Assembly (NCBI GenBank): GCA_018340375.1
Contig: JAFFJZ010000004.1
Span: forward strand, 20,372,001-20,436,000
Direction: 5' to 3'
Origin: Gonatopus flavifemur
Taxonomy: Eukaryota; Arthropoda; Insecta; Hymenoptera; Dryinidae
Length of the DNA: 64,000 bases
Made by a program: the position numbers and the translations under genes. Position 1 is the stretch's first letter. The number at the start of each line of letters is the position of its first letter. The notes under the pieces were generated by a model, which ran no database searches, had not been told where the DNA came from, and worked only from the letters and a program-made list of their open reading frames with translations. Positions 57,552-64,000 of this stretch are shown piece after piece.

Positions 57552-59173
57552 ACTTTTGAAAATATATTTTTCTGCGTGCAATAATCGAGTGCTAGTTTCA
57601 GCTTCGGTCTCCAAATTATGATGTACCCTGTGATATATAAATGGCGATCAATAACTCTTCATCTAGAGATTTTCGGTAGCGTTTCTAATCCCAACCAACC
57701 TCGTCCAATGTTCATGAAATATCGAGTCACCATGGCGATAATTTTCAGTCGGGAAAGAGATTAGAGACCAACCACCACACGCGTTATCGCCCAAGATCTA
57801 TCATTTGAACAAGCAATTTTTCAATTGATCTTTCAGAAGGAAATTCTTTCAATGCCCGTGTCACAACTGATGATGCAACGACGGTTATATCTAGATCTTT
57901 TCTTTCAATTTTGACACTCGAAACGTCAAGGAATCTTCCAGTCACGAATAGCGATGATGATGATGTATATTGCGACACATGTAATACCTGGTGATTCCCC
58001 TTCGCGTTTTCGTTCGTTACGACGAGAGATTCGAGACCGTCGAGGTCGTGGAATTACAAGCCTCTTGACAAATATTATAATGTTATTCGTACGGGCATGA
58101 ATTTCCGTAACCGCGTGAGAGAGAAAAAACCTGACGACTCTTTAAAAATGACTAAATTTCTCTAAAGGGAATGCTACGATGCCGAATTTGGATCCATCAT
58201 CGTTTCTCTAGATAAATCTCAACAACTGTGATTATTTATCTAACTGTATATATATACATATATACACCTATGTATATCTGTATGAAATATATTTGATCAC
58301 GCAAATACCGATTGTTGGCATGTAATAACGAGGCAAGAAAATGATCGATCGGATCGAAGAATGAATAACAAGCTCCGTACCAGGGACGAAAAGATTGCTT
58401 TTGGACTCATGAAACCTTGCTCGACGTCACGTGATTGCTCGTTGTATGAAACATCGTATCTGACCGAAAGAAGAAAAAGGACGGGAGATTAGATTACCCG
58501 ATTTTCAAATATAAAATAGAAAACTTTTTCGAACGATCAAATATCGATAGACCCAGCTAAATAAACAATGAATACATTCATTTCGAATCAGCGAGATTGC
58601 AAAATATTTGTACCCAATTTTTTTCTTCCTTCTATGAATAATCTCTAATTAAATTAAAAAAAAAAAAAAACTGCACAAATTATCCTTCATCTAACTTTAT
58701 ATAACAATCTGACACTATCTACGCGTCAGCATCATCAGCACCACTGCGGTGATTGCGACGGTGTTATGTAACAAAAGGCAATAAAAGATGGACAATATCT
58801 CGTATTTTGCTTTCTCTAAAACGAAATGAATAAATACAAAAGGAAATCACATAAGAATAATATCTTTTTAATCGATTTATATTATTTGTACAGCGATATT
58901 TAATCTATCCCCGCACCTTGACGTAACAATACGATTGAGCGTTCAAACGACAGAAGTGTCGTCAGGGGAAGTCCCTGTAGTCCGGATTGTCGCTGATATT
59001 GGTGGCTGGGGAAGAACTTGAGAGCCTACAATCGGCTTTCGAACGCGAACGGACAGAGTATGACGATACAACCACCACCTCGTGTGTTGCCGTCGTTATG
59101 ATCTTCTGACGGCCTCAAATTATACGTCAATTTTATTCCAATAAATCGCGTTATCGTGTAAAGTGAAAGAACA
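57552..59173. other. Upstream flank of the 59174 gene
   Basis: Mostly unique AT-rich DNA with a (TA)n tract near 58245 and an A-run near 58656. No repeat element or gene recognised; 58930-59173 is less AT-rich and may be 5' UTR. Confidence 0.4.
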
Positions 59174-59605
59174 ATGAAGATTGAAAAGCAAGTGAAAAAG
59201 TTCAACGGAGATGGGCTGTCTTTGAAGATGAATTCCAACGATGTGGATCGAATTCTACAAGTCACGGGTGACGGCTGTAGAATCATTTTAACCAAGAACA
59301 ATGGAGAGGTGAGAATAATTGGAGATGGCTGCAGATTGAGTGTTCTTCATAATTTTGGAGATATAGTGTACGAGGGTGACGGAGGAAAAGTCTTTCTTGG
59401 TCCTAATTCTACGAGGGATAAGGTCAAGTACTTGGGTCAAGGAGGAAAAATCACCGTCGAGGAAAATTCTGGAATTGGCAAAAGAAATAAACAAAAACAA
59501 CCAGAAATGGAGCTTAATGAGCCTCGGATCGTTAATGTGACTCGAATGACTACGAAGACCAAGTGTTCTGGGAATGTTACGTTCAAATACTCTCACGTTC
59601 TGTGA
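59174..59605 (+). CDS. Small protein of five GDG-type repeats, possible beta-solenoid
   Basis: An uninterrupted frame of 143 residues, MKIEKQVKKF to KYSHVL, then TGA. Residues 10-100 are five degenerate repeats of 18-20 residues, each with G-(D/Q)-G followed by alternating hydrophobic residues (GDGLSLKM, GDGCRIILT, GDGCRLSVL, GDGGKVFLG, GQGGKITVE) and often an N-x-G turn. Alternating beta and glycine turns with this period fit one coil of a right-handed beta-helix (inference). No signal peptide or membrane span, so probably intracellular; two cysteines sit at equivalent repeat positions (35 and 53). The tail is Lys/Thr-rich. Preceded by CAAAATG-like context (ACAATGAAG). No family recognised; an upstream exon cannot be excluded. 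Confidence 0.65.
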   Translation: MKIEKQVKKFNGDGLSLKMNSNDVDRILQVTGDGCRIILTKNNGEVRIIGDGCRLSVLHNFGDIVYEGDGGKVFLGPNSTRDKVKYLGQGGKITVEENSGIGKRNKQKQPEMELNEPRIVNVTRMTTKTKCSGNVTFKYSHVL

Positions 59606-60046
59606 TTCAAAATTTCATTCGAACAAACAGAAAATTATTATTCATTTTCATGGAATCGAACTTGTTTGTCACTTTGAACTATTGTAATATATCACTCGAG
59701 CCAAATATGTACGGTTAATACGTTTTATCGCTGTTTTGTCACTGAACTGATCGTACAAGCTGTAGGTAAACATGTAAGTTTTAGCGATATATATTTTCTT
59801 TTGTACGTGAAAAAATCGAGTATTATTATTATTAAAAGTATAGTACTGTTTTATTGTAAACGAATGCTATCGACCAGTTCCTTTGTATTGTTATGTATAC
59901 AACATGATGTTGATAATCATTGAAAATTTATATACCGTTAGATATAAAAATTTATTCATTAAAAAGAAAACAGATGTTGTATATTTTCTTTGAAATACTA
60001 CGCATCGGACAAATCCTCCCACGATTCTATAAAAACTACTCTTTAA

Positions 60047-60290
60047 ATCTGGAAGAGTGAAAAATCACTCGTTTCACTCCACTGAGTCTCAGAAGTGAGC
60101 CAGTCCGCTTCGAGTGGGATTTTCACTCGTTTCGAGTGAACTCATACTCTTTTAGACTGAAAATTTCACTCTAGAATTGAAGTAGCTGTGAGTTTACAAC
60201 CTCGAACCTTGGATTATCACTCTAAGAGAGTGGGTGGTTTTCTCACTTTTGGCTGGCTGAAGAGTGAAATACCACTCGAAAAATTTTAAA
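60047..60290. repeat. Repeat with GAGTGAAAWWYCACTC palindromes
   Basis: GAAGAGTGAAAAATCACTCG at about 60051 and GAAGAGTGAAATACCACTCG at about 60260 bound a region full of CACTC/GAGTG words. Each end is itself palindromic. Confidence 0.55.
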
Positions 60291-61082
60291 TTTTAAATTT
60301 TACTGCACGGAACAAAATTTGAGATAAATTCTGGGACATTAGATCTTAGATCAAATTTTATTCCACATTGTGGTAAATATGACAAGTAATTCTTTTGCGT
60401 GTGTGTTTTATAGAAGAGATTTAAAAATCTCAATTTTCTGGTATAATAAATGGTGCGATCCGTAGGAATCTATTTTTCTCGCGATATAAGGCTCTTCGAT
60501 CAATTCCTCGAAGAGAGATTACAGATATAAAAGAATAAGAAATAACAAAATAAAAGTAACACATGTAAGTAATATCGAGAATGTTTGTTTGCGCCGACAC
60601 AGGGGAGAGAGAAAATACTATTTCCCGATAGCGTAAGGCGAACGAAGCTCAGAGAAAAGATATTGAGTGAATAACGTTCCCTATCCACGATTCAAGATCC
60701 ACGATAAATCAAATTTGGAGGATTAGATCAGATTCGTAGCGGACGCATAATCGGCTTAGCAAATGAAACGAAATGGTGGATGAAAAACAATCGAAGAAGG
60801 GTAAGCAAGTTCTCTCGATGATATGGATTCTCCATCAACTAGAAAAATTTGATTGACTGAGCGATCGGAAGAACTGACCAACGAAAACTCGAAGCTTTTG
60901 AAATGTGGTGTTATATTGGGTTTGTGAATATGACTCCGCCCTTTTTTGTTGAAATAAAACACATTTGCTCGTTTACCAGGCGTGTAAGTATGAAACTGGA
61001 ATTTTTGTACAGAAAAAACACGTTTATTGTAATGATATGATACAAAGTAACTTATTCAAAGTATTGTCCGTCGCTATCTATA
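60291..61082. other. No recognised feature
   Basis: AT-rich DNA; short frames on both strands have no support. Confidence 0.4.
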
Positions 61083-61436
61083 AACAGAGAGAAAAAATTT
61101 GCTGACGCAGCAAATCGAGGTATTATATGTAGAATAGCAAAATTTTTTGCTGACCTAGCTAAAAATTTGCTATAACAGCAATCGTGTTAGCTACGGCAGC
61201 AATTTTTTTTAGCTGTGGCAGCAAAAAATGTTTGCTCCGCCAGCAAATTTTCAGTATTATATACAGAATAGCAAACAAATTTTGCTGGGATGGCAAACAA
61301 TTTTTGCTGCCACAGCTAAAAATTCGCTGTCGCAGCTAACAAGATTGCTGGAACAGCAAATAGTTTGCTGCTCTGGCAAAAGGAACCCAGCAAAAGTAAA
61401 TTTCGCTGCCAAAGCGAATTCCTTTTTCTCCGTGCG
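61083..61436. repeat. MITE of AGCAAA/TTTGCT repeats
   Basis: GAGAGAAAAAATTTGCTGACG at the left and a CTTTTTCTCCGTGC end at the right; about a dozen TTTGCT or AGCAAA words with CAGCTA between. Relative of 21003-21205. Confidence 0.6.
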
Positions 61437-61929
61437 AATACAAGTGTTGCTATCTATTAGTAAACGTAAGCAATATTAACAACGACATGTGTTAGGATAG
61501 GGTGGAGTGTCATATTCACACACCCAATAGAAGGATGCTCGGAATAAAATGGATAGAGAGTAAAAAATGGAGAAAGAAATCTTTTGAAACATGTCATGGA
61601 AAGAAGAAGTAATCTGATAGGGGACACACATTGAGGCATGATAGTTTATTGATAGAGATGGGAACTTTATGCTTTTTGAAGGGTGATTCATGCTTTCAAA
61701 ATGCAGTCTTTTATGCTCCAATTATGCTCTTGGTTGTCTAAAATTATGCTCATACTTGCTCTGTAATTTTCGATCACAATGGTATTTCCATTTTCATGCC
61801 ATGGTATTCAAGCGATGGTGTAATTTTCAGTTTTACCAATATACTGATTGTCACGGCATATCATCACCTATTTCATTCACCCCCAACTTTACTTTGTTTG
61901 GAGCTTCCCAGGCAAAAAGCTGATATTAA

Positions 61930-62290
61930 TGTCAAAGGAAGAAAATCTCCCTGAATCTCTTTGGAATTTTTATTGAGAGATTCAGAGTAATTTCAAGTAA
62001 TTCAGAAAAATTTAGTCTTTTCAGGTATTCTAATTCTCTCTGAATTTATGGCGAGATTTGAAAATTCCTCGGAATTCTTCGAAATCTTTCTAAACCTCTC
62101 TGAATTGCTTAGAATTTGAATTATTTTGATCCCAAAAACTTCTCCGCATTCGAATCCTTCTGAATTTCATTGAATCCATCCAAGTCCCTCAGAATTTGAT
62201 TTATTTAGAGTCCAAAGCACTCTTCAAATCCATTTGAGTCTCTTCGAATCCTTGTGAATTTCCATAAATCTCTCTAAATCGGTCTGAACC
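61930..62290. repeat. Degenerate CTCTGAATT repeats
   Basis: Roughly every 20-30 bases a variant of CTCTGAATTTC or TCTTCGAATCC occurs; complement of the TTCAGAGGAATTC repeats at 19400-20360. 61437-61929 before it shows nothing. Confidence 0.5.
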
Positions 62291-62689
62291 CTTGGGTCCG
62301 TTCCGCTGGAACTTTCCGCTCCGGTAGTTTTCGAGAAAATGAAGATTGTGTCAGAGGAACAGTTCCGCTGAAACAACCATTGATATAAAGGGTATGAAAT
62401 GGTAAAAGGGATGCAAAGGAATTATTCGCTTTTTATTTACTATAAAAATGTACTAGATTAATCTGATTCAGACCCAAGCATAAGGAAATAACAGATATTC
62501 GTGGGAAAGATGAAATACTTGAACATTGGGACAGAGCGGAATTGTCATAGGAGAGGAGATTTCTTCGTGACTTTGGCATTGTAGATCATACGTGAGGCAA
62601 ACATCTGGGCACACTGATCAGATTGTGAACAACCATACAGTGTAGAAAGGAATTGGAATTTAAAAGTATGAATGATGCTGGAAATCCAT

Positions 62690-64000
62690 ACTTGTAGAAT
62701 ATTCACAAAATGTGGAATATTCGCTATTTTCTTGTCAAACTTTGGCTTTCTGGAACCAAGTCACATTTTGTCTACATATAGGGTTCGGAATAGTTGCAGC
62801 ACAACCCCTACGACCGGGTATTAATTAGCAAAAAAGTCCAGGATGGTTGAGAACAGAGCAAAAAAATTCGCATGTCTCTGAAAATGTGAAATATTCGCGA
62901 TTTTCTCGTCAAACTTTGGTTTCCTGGAACCAAGTCGACTTTTTCCCACATACAGGGATCAGAATAGTTGCAGCACAACTCCTACGACCAGGTGATAATT
63001 AGCGAAAAAATCCAGGATGGTTTAGAGCAGAGCAAAAAAATCCGAATGTCTCTGGAAATGTCAAATATTCGCGATTTTTTCATCAAACTTTGTTTTGCGG
63101 AGCCCAGATTACGTTTTTGGTTAACACTGAGAGAAAGATACGTAGTCGGGACAACTAAATGTTAGTTACCGCAGCTAGTTTTTTATTTACGCTAGCTAGA
63201 CTCTAGTTGGGGTAAATAAAAGGCTAGTTGTCTGAAATATGAATAAAATAGTTTATTCAATGGGAGTACAAAATATAGTCGTGACAAATAAAATTTAGCT
63301 AGCACAACTAAATTTTCATTTACAATTACTAAATTTTCTAGCTGTCGAATATTCGAATAGACCCTTCCCTCTCAGTGTATATAAGGACTCGAATGAATTT
63401 AGCACACCTTCTTCGCCGCGCTGAGAACGAGCCAAAAAATCCAGAATGCTTCAAGAGCCGAGCAAACAAATCGAATGTCTCTGGAAATGTCAAATATTCG
63501 CGATTTTTTCATCAAACTTTGTTTTTCGGAGCTTAGATTACGTCTTTGGTTTACATGAGGATTCGAATGAATGTAGCGTACCTTCATAATACATAAAATG
63601 GACCAAAAACGTCATCTGGGCTCCGAAAAACAAAGTTTGATGAAAAAATCGCGAATTTTTTACATTCCCAGAAGCACTCGATTTTTTCGCTCCGCTCTAA
63701 ACCATCCTGGATTTTTTCGCTAATTATCACCTGGTCGTAGGGGTTGTGCTGCAACCATTCTGATCCCTTTATCAGGGAAAAACGTGACTTGGTCTCCGAA
63801 AAGCAAAGTTTGACAAGAAGACCGCGAATATTTCAAATTTTCAGAGACATTCGATTTTCCTGCTCTGCTCTCAACCATCTTGGATTTTTTCGCTAATTAT
63901 CACCTGGTCGTAGGGGTTGTGCTGCAACTATTTAGATCCATATATGTGGGAACAACTTGACTTGGTTACAGAAAACCAAAGTTTGACGATAAAATCGCGA
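62690..64000. mobile_element. Foldback-type element 3 (runs off the window)
   Basis: About 175-185-bp units with AAATRTCAAATATTCGCGAT..CATCAAACTTTG..CTACGACCAGGTGATAATTAGCG occur in direct orientation at about 62700, 62885, 63056 and 63487, then in inverted orientation from about 63600 to the end. The first array is interrupted by 63125-63377. Confidence 0.7.
63125..63377. mobile_element. CACTGAGAG MITE in foldback element 3
   Basis: CACTGAGAGAAAGATACG and the complement CCCTCTCAGTG, followed by TA; the interior is CTAGTT/AACTAG-rich. The uninterrupted sister unit at about 63545-63570 gives the empty site. Confidence 0.78.

Overview
The window is nuclear DNA of an insect. Genes have short GT-AG introns, intergenic DNA is AT-rich, several mariner-type transposons are present, and the two recognisable genes, AKAP10 and GPR143, are animal genes. 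The transposon mix and gene style would fit a hymenopteran such as a sawfly or parasitoid wasp, but that is inference. No prokaryotic, CRISPR, rRNA or intact tRNA feature was seen.

Layout. 37-909 (+): last three exons of a GPR143 (ocular albinism 1)-like receptor. 1988-16679 (-): complete 10-exon AKAP10 (D-AKAP2) gene, convergent with GPR143. Its 12.3-kb intron is packed with nested transposons: a long-tailed mariner, a canonical mariner, a deleted mariner, a non-LTR retroelement holding a solo LTR, a hAT-like MITE and others. 17.4-27.5 kb: AATTC-rich inverted-repeat elements and a foldback element (about 22.0-26.1 kb). 28.5-29.4 kb (+): a small secreted Thr/Ser-rich protein. 30.3-38.4 kb: a second foldback element (31.1-35.1 kb) enclosing a 225-bp satellite, then MITEs. 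39.3-43.0 kb: two more secreted-protein genes, transcribed divergently. 44.3-49.1 kb (-): a Ser-rich coiled-coil protein of 1160 residues in ten exons. 50.4-57.5 kb: inverted-repeat elements, tandem repeats and a 5'-truncated mariner with an open frame. 59.2-59.6 kb (+): a 143-residue glycine-repeat protein. 62.7 kb to the end: part of a third foldback element.

Main observation. Three genes (28479-29385 +, 39329-40480 -, 42330-42982 +) encode signal-peptide proteins of otherwise different composition. All carry the same block, D-Q-R-Q-x-G-x-x-N followed by a short hydrophobic beta-like stretch, early in the mature chain. This looks like a local family of secreted proteins that I do not recognise.

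Second theme. The repeats share structure: foldback elements whose arms are tandem arrays, and small inverted-repeat elements with a few shared termini (CACTG.., CCCTAACAGCAC.., CCCTGGTTAAAAG..). Several insertions can be proven from empty sites or interrupted reading frames inside this same window.

Limits. All exon joins, repeat boundaries and families were read by eye, with no alignment or database search. Exon joins of AKAP10, GPR143, the coiled-coil gene and the three secreted proteins all keep frame with GT-AG borders. Boundaries of repeats given as approximate may be off by tens of bases.
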